DNA of 64,000 bases from NCBI RefSeq assembly GCF_900099935.1, contig NZ_FNEK01000012.1, positions 34,065 through 98,064 of the forward strand, given 5' to 3'. This document shows positions 47,463-56,800 of this stretch, piece after piece (within the stretch, counting starts at the first letter, position 1; every line of letters begins with the position of its first letter). The stretch comes from Aliiruegeria lutimaris. Its GTDB lineage: Bacteria > Pseudomonadota > Alphaproteobacteria > Rhodobacterales > Rhodobacteraceae. The position numbers and the translations under genes are program-made. The notes beneath the pieces were generated by a model that saw only the letters and a program-made list of their open reading frames with translations, was not told the origin of the DNA and made no database searches.

Positions 47463-48182
47463 TCAGTCCGGTGCCAGCATGTATCCCGCCCCGCGAACCG
47501 TCTGCAGGAAGCGGGGTTGCCGTGGGTCGGTTTCGATCTTGCGCCGCAAGCGGGTAATCTGAACGTCCACTGCGCGCTCTTGCGCCTGGTCCCCGTCGCG
47601 CCCCAACTCCTCCACCAGCCGCGCCCGGCTGAGCGGTTCGCCCGGATGGGCGGCGAAGATCCGCATCAGCGACACTTCGGTCGCGGTGAGGCGTATCGGC
47701 ATGTCTCCGCTCCACAATTCCGCCTTGTCCACATCGTAGCGAACGGGCCCGAGATGCAGGATCTTCGGGCCGGCATTGACGCGGGTCTCGCTCGGTACGC
47801 GGCGCAGGATCGCGTTGATCCTCAGCAGCAACTCTTTGGGCTCGAACGGCTTGGCGAGGTAATCGTCCGCGCCGGCCTCCAGCCCCTTGATACGGTCCTC
47901 GGTTTCGCCGCGGGCCGTCAGCAGAAGGATGGGAGTCGTGATCTTGTTGCGAAGGGATGCGGTCAGGCTTACGCCGTCTTCTCCCGGCATCATCACATCG
48001 AGAACGATCAGGTCGAAATCCAGCCCCGACAGCAATCGGCGCGCATGGGCGGCATCGCGGGCGGCGCTCACAAGGAAGCCGTTCCGGATCAGGAACTTCT
48101 TCAGAAGCGCCCGGATGCGTTCGTCATCGTCAACAATCAGCAGATGCGCCTCGACCGTAGCGCCCGCCGGAAATTCGCTCAT
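47463..48182 (-). CDS. petR: OmpR-family response regulator PetR
   Basis: 239 residues. The receiver domain has LLIVDDDERIR, phospho-acceptor Asp near residue 62 (IVLDVMMPGEDG), Thr in LLTARGE and Lys in YLAKPFEPKELL. The winged-helix effector includes LTATEVSLMRIFAAHPGEPLSRARLVEEL, then RAVDVQITRLRRKIE. The partner is a MarR protein, not a histidine kinase, matching the petPR pair described in Rhodobacter capsulatus, where the pair is needed for cytochrome bc1. petABC is not adjacent here; HDAC-xseB-ispA-dxs follow in the same direction after 81 bp. Confidence 0.9.
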   Translation of the reverse strand: MSEFPAGATVEAHLLIVDDDERIRALLKKFLIRNGFLVSAARDAAHARRLLSGLDFDLIVLDVMMPGEDGVSLTASLRNKITTPILLLTARGETEDRIKGLEAGADDYLAKPFEPKELLLRINAILRRVPSETRVNAGPKILHLGPVRYDVDKAELWSGDMPIRLTATEVSLMRIFAAHPGEPLSRARLVEELGRDGDQAQERAVDVQITRLRRKIETDPRQPRFLQTVRGAGYMLAPD

Positions 48183-48691
48183 CGACCATTCTCCGTCAGA
48201 CGTTGATAGCGCCGACGCATGTCCGGGTCCATCATTGCTTCCAGAACCGTGCGGAAGCCCGCAACGGCGCCCGGCCCGGCGGCGCGGAAGGCGTCACGCA
48301 CGCGCGCTTGCTGCGCGTCGCTCAGTTCGCGTTCCAGTACCAGCCCCCTCTCGGTCAGGAAGAGGTGGCGTTCGCGCTTGTCGCGGGTGCCGACTCGACT
48401 CTCCACCAACCCGTCCTCAATCAATGTCCGCAAAACCCGGTTCAACGATTGCTTGGTCACCCCGAGAATGGCCAGCAGGTTGTTCACCGTGGTGCCGTGG
48501 CTGCGATGAATGAAATGGATCGCCCGGTGATGCGCCCGGCCATAGCCGCGCTCCTCCAGGATTCGGTCCGGGTCCGAGGTGAAACCCTTGTAGGCAAAGA
48601 ACATTGCCTCGATCCCCTTGCGCAGCTGTTCATCCGTCAGAAACAGCAACGTTTCCCCATGCTGGCCACTGCCACCGGGTCCTTGCGCCAT
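48179..48691 (-). CDS. petP: MarR-family regulator PetP
   Basis: 170 residues. MarR winged helix: GRAHHRAIHFIHRSHGTTVN, LLAILGVTKQSLNRVLRTLIEDGLVESRVGTRDKRERHLFLTERG (DNA helix and wing; shown in pieces as LGVTKQSLNRVLRTLIEDG and DKRERHLFLTERG). Its stop overlaps the petR start as ATGA. The inverted repeat at 48727-48745, 35 bp before its start, is a likely autoregulatory operator. Identification as PetP rests on the tight pairing with petR. Confidence 0.88.
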   Translation of the reverse strand: MAQGPGGSGQHGETLLFLTDEQLRKGIEAMFFAYKGFTSDPDRILEERGYGRAHHRAIHFIHRSHGTTVNNLLAILGVTKQSLNRVLRTLIEDGLVESRVGTRDKRERHLFLTERGLVLERELSDAQQARVRDAFRAAGPGAVAGFRTVLEAMMDPDMRRRYQRLTENGR

Positions 48692-48726
48692 TGTCTATCT
48701 CTCTGTTGTCCTCACAATCACGTTTT

Positions 48727-48745
48727 ATGTCAGCCTTGTTGACAT
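48727..48745. promoter_or_regulatory. Candidate MarR/PetP operator
   Basis: ATGTCA-(7)-TGACAT is a perfect 6-bp inverted repeat in the 155-bp divergent spacer between petP (minus) and ilvE (plus). Arm spacing of one helical turn centre-to-centre fits a winged-helix dimer such as PetP. It could control both directions. Inferred from symmetry and position. Confidence 0.5.
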
Positions 48746-48846
48746 TGCTAGGGCCAACTGCTAGCTGCGGTCAGTTTTTGCGCAACATTACGTCCGAAAC
48801 GGACATTTTCTGCGCAACTTTCGAAAAAGGCCAAGGAGTAAAAGAT

Positions 48847-49716
48847 ATGGCTGGTGCATATGACGATCGAGACGGAGTCATCTGGATGGACGGGAAGCTC
48901 GTGCCTTGGCGCGACGCAAACGTGCATATCTTGACCCACGCATTGCATTATGCCTCTGCCGTATTCGAAGGCGAGCGCGCCTATCATGGCAAGATCTTCA
49001 AGAGCCGGGAACATTCCGAGCGGCTGATCAAATCCGCCTCGATGATCGATTTCAAGGTTCCCTACTCGGTCGACGAGATCGAGGCTGCCAAGGACCTGAT
49101 CCTCAAGGAATCCGGTCTTCAGGATGCCTATGTTCGGGCCGTCTCCTGGCGTGGGGCCGGTCCCGACATGGGAGTCGCCTCCGCGCGCAACCCGGTCCGC
49201 ATGGCGATCGCCGCCTGGGAGTGGGGCGCCTATTACGGCGATGCCAAGTTCAAGGGCGCGAAGCTCGACATCTCCAAGTGGAAGCGGCCCTCGCCGGAGA
49301 CGGTTCCGAGCCACGCAAAGGCGGCCGGACTGTACATGATCTGCACCATGTCCAAGCATGCCGCGGAGGCAAAGGGCTGTTCGGACGCGATGATGTTCGA
49401 CTATCGCGGCTACGTGGCCGAGGCGACGGGGGCGAATATTTTCTTCGTCCGTAACGGCGAGGTGCATACCCCGCTGGCCGATTGCTTCCTGAATGGCATC
49501 ACCCGCCAGACCGTCATCGAGATGCTCAAGAAAAAGGGGATCGAGGTGAAGGAACGCCACATCATGCCGGAAGAGCTGGAAGGTTTCGAGCAATGCTGGC
49601 TGACCGGTACAGCCGCCGAAGTCACGCCCGTGGGGCAGATCGGCGACTACACTTTCGAAGTCGGCGCCCTGACGCGGGACATAGCCGAAAGCTACGAGAA
49701 GCTGGTGCGGTCCTGA
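48847..49716 (+). CDS. ilvE: Branched-chain amino acid aminotransferase
   Basis: 289 residues. Fold-type IV PLP enzyme: IWMDGKLVPWRDANVHILTH, HYASAVFEGERAY, the PLP-Lys in PSHAKAAGLYMIC, MMFDYRGYVAEATGANIFFV and LNGITRQTVIEML, TGTAAEVTPV for phosphate binding. It catalyses the last step of valine, leucine and isoleucine synthesis. ATG 48847 follows AAGGAG; the reading is open upstream across the spacer but lacks a comparable signal. Followed by an intrinsic terminator. Confidence 0.95.
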   Translation: MAGAYDDRDGVIWMDGKLVPWRDANVHILTHALHYASAVFEGERAYHGKIFKSREHSERLIKSASMIDFKVPYSVDEIEAAKDLILKESGLQDAYVRAVSWRGAGPDMGVASARNPVRMAIAAWEWGAYYGDAKFKGAKLDISKWKRPSPETVPSHAKAAGLYMICTMSKHAAEAKGCSDAMMFDYRGYVAEATGANIFFVRNGEVHTPLADCFLNGITRQTVIEMLKKKGIEVKERHIMPEELEGFEQCWLTGTAAEVTPVGQIGDYTFEVGALTRDIAESYEKLVRS

Positions 49717-49724
49717 TCCGTGCC

Positions 49725-49757
49725 GCCGGCCCGTTCATCGGGCCGGCACTTTCCTTC
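49725..49757 (+). terminator. Intrinsic-type terminator after ilvE
   Basis: GCCGGCCCG-TTCAT-CGGGCCGGC is a perfect 9-bp stem, followed by ACTTTCCTTCC, a T-rich tract, starting 9 bp beyond the ilvE stop. Confidence 0.85.
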
Positions 49758-49794
49758 CGGTGAAATCTTAATTCCTTCTTGAGATTTGCACGCG

Positions 49795-50277
49795 ATGTTC
49801 GCGGCAATGGAACAGACCGCACATCCGCCTCAACAGCGACAGATCTCGATCCTTGCGATCCTTATTGTCGCCATCGCCACCCCGGCGACACTGGCCCTGA
49901 GCTATTACCAATTTACGGGAGATCCGACATTTCGTCCGTTGGCACTCACCGTCGAGCGTCTTGTCGCCAGTGGACAGGGCCTTGAGCATATGGATGTTCA
50001 GGGTTTCGTGATTACCGGCAAGTCCCAAAGGAGCCGTGAACTCGCCGCCCGCTTCGGACAGAAGCTGGAGCGCGCATTCTATGGCAAAGGGCTGGAGGCG
50101 AATATCCGCCTGCACCCGGAGCCTACGGACGGCCCGACGCAGATCATCTTTCTAACAATTGGTGAAACCCACGGCCCGTTCCAGCTTCACGACGCGCCGC
50201 AAGCTGTCCGGATCGTGTCCGAGGCCGCAAAACGCCAGCACGATCCGCAATACGTCACGCGCGAGCATAGCTGGTAG
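49795..50277 (+). CDS. Membrane-anchored protein of unknown function
   Basis: About 160 residues from ATG 49795 (49807 is an alternative; an in-frame TTG at 49786 is less likely). One hydrophobic segment near the N-terminus (ISILAILIVAIATPATLAL) predicts an inner-membrane anchor with the rest, about 120 residues, in the periplasm. The soluble part has mixed alpha/beta character (VQGFVITGKSQRSRELAARF, IIFLTIGETHGPF). No family is recognised. It follows the ilvE terminator, so it is probably expressed on its own. Confidence 0.7.
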   Translation: MFAAMEQTAHPPQQRQISILAILIVAIATPATLALSYYQFTGDPTFRPLALTVERLVASGQGLEHMDVQGFVITGKSQRSRELAARFGQKLERAFYGKGLEANIRLHPEPTDGPTQIIFLTIGETHGPFQLHDAPQAVRIVSEAAKRQHDPQYVTREHSW

Positions 50278-50317
50278 CCCGGCCATGCCCGTTCGAGCCG
50301 TGGCCGGATGTGTCTGT

Positions 50318-50515
50318 TCAGGCCGTCATACCACGATCAATCCGCAGGAAGGCCTGGAAGCGCAATGCATCGTTGCAGGGCCCCTTCCTCTTGCGAAGCA
50401 GGTATTTCGCGGCCGGGTTGGTGCCCTCGGGGGCAGTCCGGCGCGTCACTTCGGAAAAAGGCTTAACCTGCGAAATCGTCCGACGGCGTTTATGGTCGAG
50501 CACGTGCTTGCCCAT
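50318..50515 (-). CDS. Small basic protein (65 residues), unknown
   Basis: A textbook ribosome-binding site (GGGAGG, six bases before ATG) precedes MGKHVLDHKRRRTISQV. The protein is strongly basic with clustered Lys/Arg (DHKRRR, KYLLRKRKG), one Cys, and no membrane span, so it could bind nucleic acid or ribosomes. No named family is recognised. It is not coupled to queG, whose transcript also runs on the minus strand but starts at 51619 and stops at 50582, before this gene. Confidence 0.6.
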   Translation of the reverse strand: MGKHVLDHKRRRTISQVKPFSEVTRRTAPEGTNPAAKYLLRKRKGPCNDALRFQAFLRIDRGMTA

Positions 50516-50581
50516 GCGATCCTCCCTTTCTACGACACCCCGATCATAGCAGATGAACCGGACAACGGAAATTGACACGGA

Positions 50582-51619
50582 TCAGGAAACCCCCGGCAAT
50601 CTGCTCAAAGCCCAGTTGGCCGCATCCGCGACTGTCGAGTCGGGATCTTCGCACAGGTTTTCTACAATTGCCCGGAAACCGGGCTGGCCGGAATTGCCGA
50701 TGGCGTAAAGAACGTTCCGCACGAAGCGGTTTCGGCCAATTCGCTTGATCGGGCTGCCGGAAAAACGGGCACGAAAGGCGCTGTCATCGAGCTGGGCGAG
50801 CTCGGCGAGCGGCGGCGCGGCGAGATCCCCGCGTGCGGCATAACGAAGATCGCTCGCCTCGACGGCGAATTTGTTCCACGGGCATGCGGCGAGGCATGCA
50901 TCGCAGCCATAGATTCGATTCCCCATCCGGGCGCGTAATTCCGGATCGACCGGCCCGTGATGCTCGATCGTCAGGTAGGAAATGCACCGCCGCGCATCCA
51001 TCCGGTAGGGCGCAACAAAGGCCTCTGTCGGACAGGCATCGAGGCAGGCGCGACAGGAGCCGCAATGGTCCTGTTCCGGCTCGTCGGGCTCCAGCTCCAG
51101 CGTGGAAAAGACCGAACCGATGAAGAACCAGTTGCCCAGATCGCGGCTGACAAGGTTCGTATGCTTGCCCTGCCAGCCAAGCCCGGCCGCCTGCCCCAAC
51201 GGCTTCTCGGCCACGGGCGCGGTATCGACGAAAACCTTCACCTCGCCGCCGCCCTCGGCAATCAGCCAGCGCGCCAGCCGTTTCAACCGCTTCTTGACCA
51301 GGTCGTGGTAATCCTTGCCGCGGGCATAGACAGAGACCGTCGCCAGTTCCGGGTTGGCGATATTCGCCTCGGGATCTTCCTCGGGCGAGTAGCTTTCGGC
51401 CAGCAGGATGATCGAGCGCGCCTCGGGCCAGAGCGCGGAAGGGTCCCCGCGCCACGCCATCCGCTCCGTCATCCAGTCCATCTGCCCGTGAAAGCCACGC
51501 TCGACGAATTCCGCGAGCTCTCCCGGCACATGCGCAATCGCATCCGGACGGCAGATCCGCATGAGCGAGAAGCCCTCCGCCACCGCCTGCCGTTCCAGCC
51601 GGTCACGCAGGCGGGTCAT
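50582..51619 (-). CDS. queG: Epoxyqueuosine reductase
   Basis: 345 residues. The DUF1730 N-terminal domain has [15 protein letters not shown] and the catalytic Asp region [20 protein letters not shown]. Two [4Fe-4S] motifs follow, [17 protein letters not shown] and [14 protein letters not shown], then a HEAT-like C-terminal region ending [10 protein letters not shown]. It is the cobalamin-dependent enzyme for the last step of queuosine synthesis in tRNA. Same direction as the glutathione transferase gene 27 bp upstream. Confidence 0.95.
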   Translation of the reverse strand: MTRLRDRLERQAVAEGFSLMRICRPDAIAHVPGELAEFVERGFHGQMDWMTERMAWRGDPSALWPEARSIILLAESYSPEEDPEANIANPELATVSVYARGKDYHDLVKKRLKRLARWLIAEGGGEVKVFVDTAPVAEKPLGQAAGLGWQGKHTNLVSRDLGNWFFIGSVFSTLELEPDEPEQDHCGSCRACLDACPTEAFVAPYRMDARRCISYLTIEHHGPVDPELRARMGNRIYGCDACLAACPWNKFAVEASDLRYAARGDLAAPPLAELAQLDDSAFRARFSGSPIKRIGRNRFVRNVLYAIGNSGQPGFRAIVENLCEDPDSTVADAANWALSRLPGVS

Positions 51620-51646
51620 GGCGCCGGTCCGCGAAGGGGGGCTGTC

Positions 51647-52312
51647 TCAGAAATCCAGGTCAGCATATTGCTGGGATGGCGGAAAGCCGGGAACCTGGTC
51701 GGCCAGAAGTCCGCGGAAGGCCGGGCGGGACTTGATCTTGGCATACCAGTCCTTGACGTTCGCACTCCGGTTCCAGTCGACATCGCTGATGTAGTCAAGC
51801 GAGGAGATATGCGCGGCGGCGGCGAAATCGGCGAGCGTCATGTGATCGCCTGCGAGCCAGCGGCGCTGATCCAGCAGCCAGGTCATGTAGTCGAGGTGAT
51901 ACTTGATCGCCCGCGCCCCGGCCTTGACGTTCTTGCTCTCCGGATAGCCCTGCTTGGTGATCTTCTTGTTCACCCGTTCGTATAACAGGTTCGCCGTCAC
52001 CTCGTGGTGGAACTTGTCGTCGAACCAGGAACACAGACGGCGCACCTCGTAGCGCTCCTTGGCGCCCTTCGGCAGCAGCGCAGGCTCCGGGGCCACGTCC
52101 TCCAGGTACTCGCAGATCGGCTGGCTCTCGGCCATGGTCATGCCGTCCATTCGCAGTACCGGGACCTTTCCGGCCGGGTTGCGCCGGAGGAAATCGGGAT
52201 CTTGTTCCCAATAGCGTTCTTCGACCAACTCCACCTCGATCTTCTTTTCCGCCAGAACCAGGCGCACCTTGCGGCAAAAGGGAGAAAGCGGAACGTGATA
52301 CAGTCGATTCAT
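51647..52312 (-). CDS. Glutathione S-transferase
   Basis: 221 residues. The thioredoxin-like N-terminal domain begins MNRLYHVPLSPFCRKVRLVL, with a Ser-x-x-Cys at the active site (SPFC), then GKVPVLRMDG and the cis-Pro, and AESQPICEYLEDV for glutathione binding. The all-helical C-terminal domain has LAGDHMTLADFAAAAH, the N-capping box. The substrate is unknown. Start 52312 is followed by the canonical first strand; the open reading upstream is rejected. It is 27 bp from queG. Confidence 0.9.
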   Translation of the reverse strand: MNRLYHVPLSPFCRKVRLVLAEKKIEVELVEERYWEQDPDFLRRNPAGKVPVLRMDGMTMAESQPICEYLEDVAPEPALLPKGAKERYEVRRLCSWFDDKFHHEVTANLLYERVNKKITKQGYPESKNVKAGARAIKYHLDYMTWLLDQRRWLAGDHMTLADFAAAAHISSLDYISDVDWNRSANVKDWYAKIKSRPAFRGLLADQVPGFPPSQQYADLDF

Positions 52313-52373
52313 CGAGAGCCTTCTGGGAGCGTGAGGGTGGGTCGTCTTTTCTTGCCGTGCCTGCGGGGCATTT

Positions 52374-53126
52374 TCAATCCTCGAAACAGGCCGCGCGGCC
52401 GTCAACGGCAATGGTTGCGGCTCCGTCGGCGATAGAAGCCGCGCGCTTTTTCAGCCAAGGTGTGGGTTTTGCCGCGTCGCGTTGCTTCGGGTTTGGCAGG
52501 ACGGCGGCAATTCTGGCGGCACGGGTCGCATCCAGATCCCGTGCCGGTATTCCGAAATAGGACTGGGCGGCAGCCTCGGCGCCGAAAACGCCCTCACCCA
52601 TCTCCGCAACGTTCAGATACACTTCCAGGATCCGGCGCTTGGGCCAGGCCAGCTCCACAAGGGGGGTGATCGTCGCCTCCAGCGCCTTGCGCAACCAACT
52701 GCGGTTTTGCCACAGGAATACGTTCTTGACGGTCTGCTGGGTGAGCGTTGAGGCACCCCTCTGGCCACCGTCATCGAGAGCCTCGCGGATCGCGGCCATG
52801 TCGAACCCCCAATGGAGGCAGAAATTCGCATCTTCCGCGGCGACAACCGAGCGCGGCATATGAACAGACATCTCTTCGAGCGGCACCCAGACCCTTTCGA
52901 CCCCGTCCAGACGCCGGGACTCGGTCCAGATCGTATGGGTCGTCGGCGGATTCACGAAGCGGAACAGGATGACGAGGAACAGGACAAGGATGACCGGTGC
53001 CCAGAGCGCGCGCCAGATCCACTTCCGCGCGAACAAGGCGGCTTTTACCGGCAGGAGGTCCTGCCGGGAACGACTGGCCTTGCCCTTGGCCTTCGATCTG
53101 CTCTTCTTCTGTGCCACGCGTTTCAC
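52374..53126 (-). CDS. mtgA: Monofunctional biosynthetic peptidoglycan transglycosylase
   Basis: About 250 residues. A basic cytoplasmic N-terminus and one membrane span (ALWAPVILVLFLVILFRFV) precede a GT51 domain: VVAAEDANFCLHWGFD with the catalytic Glu, GASTLTQQTVKNVFLW, RKALEATITPLVELAWPKRRILEVYLNVAEMGEGVFGAEAAAQ (segments ITPLVELAWPKRRILEVYL and VAEMGEGVFGAE) with the second Glu. It polymerises lipid II glycans. The start is uncertain: GTG 53126 is taken because it gives family-typical length, but no Shine-Dalgarno precedes it; TTG 53153 is possible. Confidence 0.92.
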   Translation of the reverse strand: MKRVAQKKSRSKAKGKASRSRQDLLPVKAALFARKWIWRALWAPVILVLFLVILFRFVNPPTTHTIWTESRRLDGVERVWVPLEEMSVHMPRSVVAAEDANFCLHWGFDMAAIREALDDGGQRGASTLTQQTVKNVFLWQNRSWLRKALEATITPLVELAWPKRRILEVYLNVAEMGEGVFGAEAAAQSYFGIPARDLDATRAARIAAVLPNPKQRDAAKPTPWLKKRAASIADGAATIAVDGRAACFED

Positions 53127-53241
53127 ATGCCGCGCGAGGCCGGCGGCCGTCAAGTCGCTGGCAGTGCCGTCCCGGATTTGACTCGCGTCATGGCGCGGGC
53201 AGGCATCATCTGCGAAACTGCGGCGGCAGGAGACGAGAGCC

Positions 53242-53745
53242 ATGCGGACCAATGAACTCCCCCATTTCGACGACAGCGTGAACCCAACGAATTGCTGCCC
53301 GAAATTCAATCCCGACGGCTGGGACGGCGCAAAGCTGCATTTCGAGGACAAGCCTTTCCTGAGGGCCGAGACGCAGGCAGCGATGCATGTCCCGGTGAAT
53401 ATGGGCAAGATCTTCAGGCGGGTCGATGAGCATGTCCGCGCCTCGGGCGGCTGGGATACCGGCAACATGATCGTGCTAAGCAAGGACCTGTCGCCCTGGA
53501 AGGCGGAACATTACTTTTCCGTGGACCACCCGGTGCCGCAGGAGGAAATGACCACCCTCTCGGGCGACTTCGTCACCCGTGTCTTCGAGGGTCCCTATTC
53601 GAAGGCAAAGCAATGGTACGGCGAGATGGAAGAGCTTGCCCGCAGCCACGGCTGCGAGACCAGCGAGATCTTCTTCTACACGACCTGCCCGAAATGCGCG
53701 AAGCACTACGGAAAGAACTACGTCGTGGGCGTGGCCCGGATCTGA
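53242..53745 (+). CDS. Conserved protein with CC and CPKC motifs, unknown role
   Basis: 167 residues. AGGAGACGAGAG precedes the ATG. Conserved-looking blocks are NPTNCCPKFNPDGWDG, LHFEDKPFLRAETQAAMHVP, LVLSKD-type MIVLSKDLSPWKAEHYFSV, TLSGDFVTRVFEGPY and a C-terminal TTCPKCAKHYGKNYVVGVARI (in part: TTCPKCAKHYGKNYVVG). The two cysteine pairs could bind a metal. I recall near-identical proteins in many bacteria labelled only as hydrolase or hypothetical; it recalls GyrI-like small-molecule-binding folds, but this is not established. Confidence 0.8.
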   Translation: MRTNELPHFDDSVNPTNCCPKFNPDGWDGAKLHFEDKPFLRAETQAAMHVPVNMGKIFRRVDEHVRASGGWDTGNMIVLSKDLSPWKAEHYFSVDHPVPQEEMTTLSGDFVTRVFEGPYSKAKQWYGEMEELARSHGCETSEIFFYTTCPKCAKHYGKNYVVGVARI

Positions 53746-53759
53746 GCTGTGAAAAGGCA

Positions 53760-53813
53760 CAGGCCGGCCCCGAGGGACCGGCCTGCATTTTCCTGATCTG
53801 CGTTGCGCAGATC
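53760..53813. terminator. Bidirectional terminator region before gltB end
   Basis: CAGGCCGG/CCGGCCTG (53760-53785) followed by CATTTTCC on the plus strand ends the conserved-protein transcript. A second perfect hairpin, GATCTGCG-TTG-CGCAGATC (53795-53813), overlaps the gltB stop (53812) on the minus strand. Confidence 0.8.
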
Positions 53814-56800
53814 ACTCCGCCGGAATGGCATTTTCCTCGACGCCGAGCGGATGCGGGATGTGCACCAACATTTCCTTCGGGCAGACCTGCACGAAGTGGC
53901 GCAGTTCCAGGTCCCAGTGCTGGAGGATATCCGCCGCCTTGACCGACTCCGTTTCGGCCACGTGGCGCTCGATCAGGTCGCGCAGCTCGGCTTCCCAATG
54001 CGGATGAGTGACCGGTGCCGTAACCAGCGTCTCCATGTTCATCAGCTCACGCGAACTGCCGTCCGGATCATAGAGATAGGCCATTCCCCCGGTCATGCCG
54101 GCACCGAAGTTGGCGCCGATGGAGCCGAGGATCACCGCAACGCCGCCGGTCATATATTCACAACCGTTGGAGCCGCAGCCCTCGATCACGACCTTCGCAC
54201 CCGAGTTCCGCACCGCGAAGCGCTCGCCCGCGCGGCCGGCGGCAAAGAGATAGCCATCGGTCGCACCATAGAGCACCGTGTTGCCGATGATCGTGTTGTC
54301 GTCGGCCTTCAGCGGCGAGTTCATCGGCGGACGCACGACGATGGTCGCGCCCGAAAGGCCCTTGCCGACATAGTCGTTGGCATCCCCCGACACTTCGAGC
54401 TTCAGGCCCGGCGCGCCGAAGGCCCCGAGCGACTGGCCGGCAGAGCCGGTCAGCTTCACCGTCAGGTGGTCGGGCTGCAGCGCGTTGCGCATGCCAAAGC
54501 GCTGCACGATATGCGAAGAGGTCCGCGTGCCGATGGTGCGGTGCGTGTTCTGAACGGCATAGGAGAGCTGCATCTTCTCCCCGTCCTTCAGGAACCGTGC
54601 CGCATCGGCCACGATCTGCGCGTCCAGCGTATCCGGCACCGGGTTCCGCGGCTTCCAGAGGTCGTAGACGATGTCATTGGCGCCATCGACCGTGATCAGC
54701 AGCGGGTTGAGGTCCAGGTCGTCCAGATGCGCGTTGCCACGGCTGACCTGCGCGAGCAGGTCGGTGCGGCCGATCACCTCGTCGAGGCTCTTGGCACCAA
54801 GCTCCGCCAGGATCTCGCGCACTTCCTGGGCGTAGAAGGTGATGAGGTTCACCACCTTGTCCGCAGACCCGGTGAACTTGTCGCGCAGTTTCTGATCCTG
54901 CGTGCAGACGCCGACGGGGCAGGTGTTGGACTGGCACTGGCGCACCATGATGCAACCCATCGCGATGAGCGCGGCGGTGCCGATGCCGTATTCCTCGGCG
55001 CCGAGCATGGCGGCGATCACGATGTCCCGACCGGTGCGAAGCCCGCCATCGGTGCGGAGCGTCACCCGGTCGCGCAGCTTGTTCATCGCCAGAACCTGGT
55101 GCGCCTCGGTCAGGCCCATCTCCCAGGGGAGACCGGCATATTTGATCGAGGTCGCCGGCGAAGCGCCCGTGCCGCCGTTATGGCCCGATATCAGGATCAC
55201 GTCGGCCTTGGCCTTGGCCACGCCGGCAGCGATAGTGCCTACACCGGAGGACGCCACGAGCTTCACCGTCACCTTGGCCCGCGGGTTGATCTGCTTGAGG
55301 TCATAGATCAGCTGCGCGAGGTCCTCGATCGAGTAAATATCGTGGTGCGGCGGCGGCGAGATCAGCGTCACGCCCTTGGTGGAGTGACGCAGCCGCGCGA
55401 TAAGATCGGTGACCTTCACGCCCGGAAGCTGGCCGCCCTCGCCGGGCTTGGCGCCCTGGGCTACCTTGATCTCAAGTTCTTCGCAGTGGTTCAGGTATTC
55501 GGCGGTCACGCCGAAACGGCCCGAGGCCACCTGCTTGATCTTGGCCGAGGGGTTGTCGCCATTCGGCTCCGGCACGAAATGCGCCGGATCCTCGCCGCCC
55601 TCGCCGGAGTCCGACTTGGCGCCGATCCTGTTCATGGCAATGTTCAGCGTCTTGTGTGCCTCGGGGCTCAACGCGCCGAGCGACATGCCCGGTGTCACGA
55701 AGCGTTTGCGGATCGACGTGATCGATTCGACCTCCTCGATCGGCACCGGACGGCCGAGCGGCTTGAAGTTCATCAGGTCGCGCAGGTGGATCGGCGGGTT
55801 GGCCTGCATCTTCTTCGAGTACTGCTTCCACAGCTCGAAGGAGCCGGTGTTGCAGGCAGATTGCATCATGTGCATCGTCTGCGCCCCCCAGGCATGGGTC
55901 TCGCCGGATTTGCGGGCCTTGTAGAAACCACCCAGCGGCAGGATGTCGGTACCGCCACCCCAGCCCTGCTGGTGCACCATCTCGGCCTTGCGCTGGACAC
56001 CGACGATGCCGATGCCCGAGATGCGGCTGGTCATGCCGGGGAAGTACTCCGCCACCATGGCGCGGGAGAGGCCCACGGCCTCGAAGTTCAGCCCGCCCCG
56101 ATAGGAGGAGATGACCGAGATACCCATCTTGGACATGATCTTGAGTAGGCCGGCATCGATGGCCGCACGGTAGCGGGCCATCGCCTCGTTGAGCGGGCCA
56201 TCCAACAGGCCGCGTTCGATGCGGTCTGCCAGGCTGTCCTCGGCCAGATAGGCGTTCACAACCGTCGCACCGCAGCCGATGAGCACGGCAAAGTAATGCG
56301 GATCGACGCATTCGGCCGACCGTACGTTGAGCGAGCAGAATGTCCGCAAGCCTTTGCGCGTGAGCCAGGAATGCACCGCAGAGGTGGCCAGGATCATCGG
56401 CATCGGAACCTTGTCGTCCGACTGGTAGTGGTCGGTCAGAACGATATGGCCGGCACCGGAGCGCACGGCGTCTTCCGCCTCGGTCCGAATCCGGTCAAGC
56501 GCATCGCGTAACGCGTTCTGCTCCCCGCCTGCCGGGAAGGTGCAGTCGATCTCGATCATCGGCGCGTTGAACTCGACAACCAGCTTTTCGAACTGGGCAT
56601 TGCCGACAAACGGGGTCTCAAGGATCAGGATCTCGGTCTGCGAGCTGTCCTCGTCCAGCACGTTCTTGAGGTTGCCGAAACGCGTCTTCAGGCTCATCAC
56701 GCGGTATTCGCGCAAGGAGTCGATCGGCGGGTTCGTCACCTGGGAGAAGTTCTGGCGGAAGAAATGGCTCAGTGGGCGGTACTTCTCGGACAGCACGGCC

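Noticed and set aside
53803..56148. A 781-residue plus-strand reading, and another at 56764-58440
   Set aside because: Both are antisense to gltB, whose glutaminase, FMN and iron-sulfur motifs are complete.
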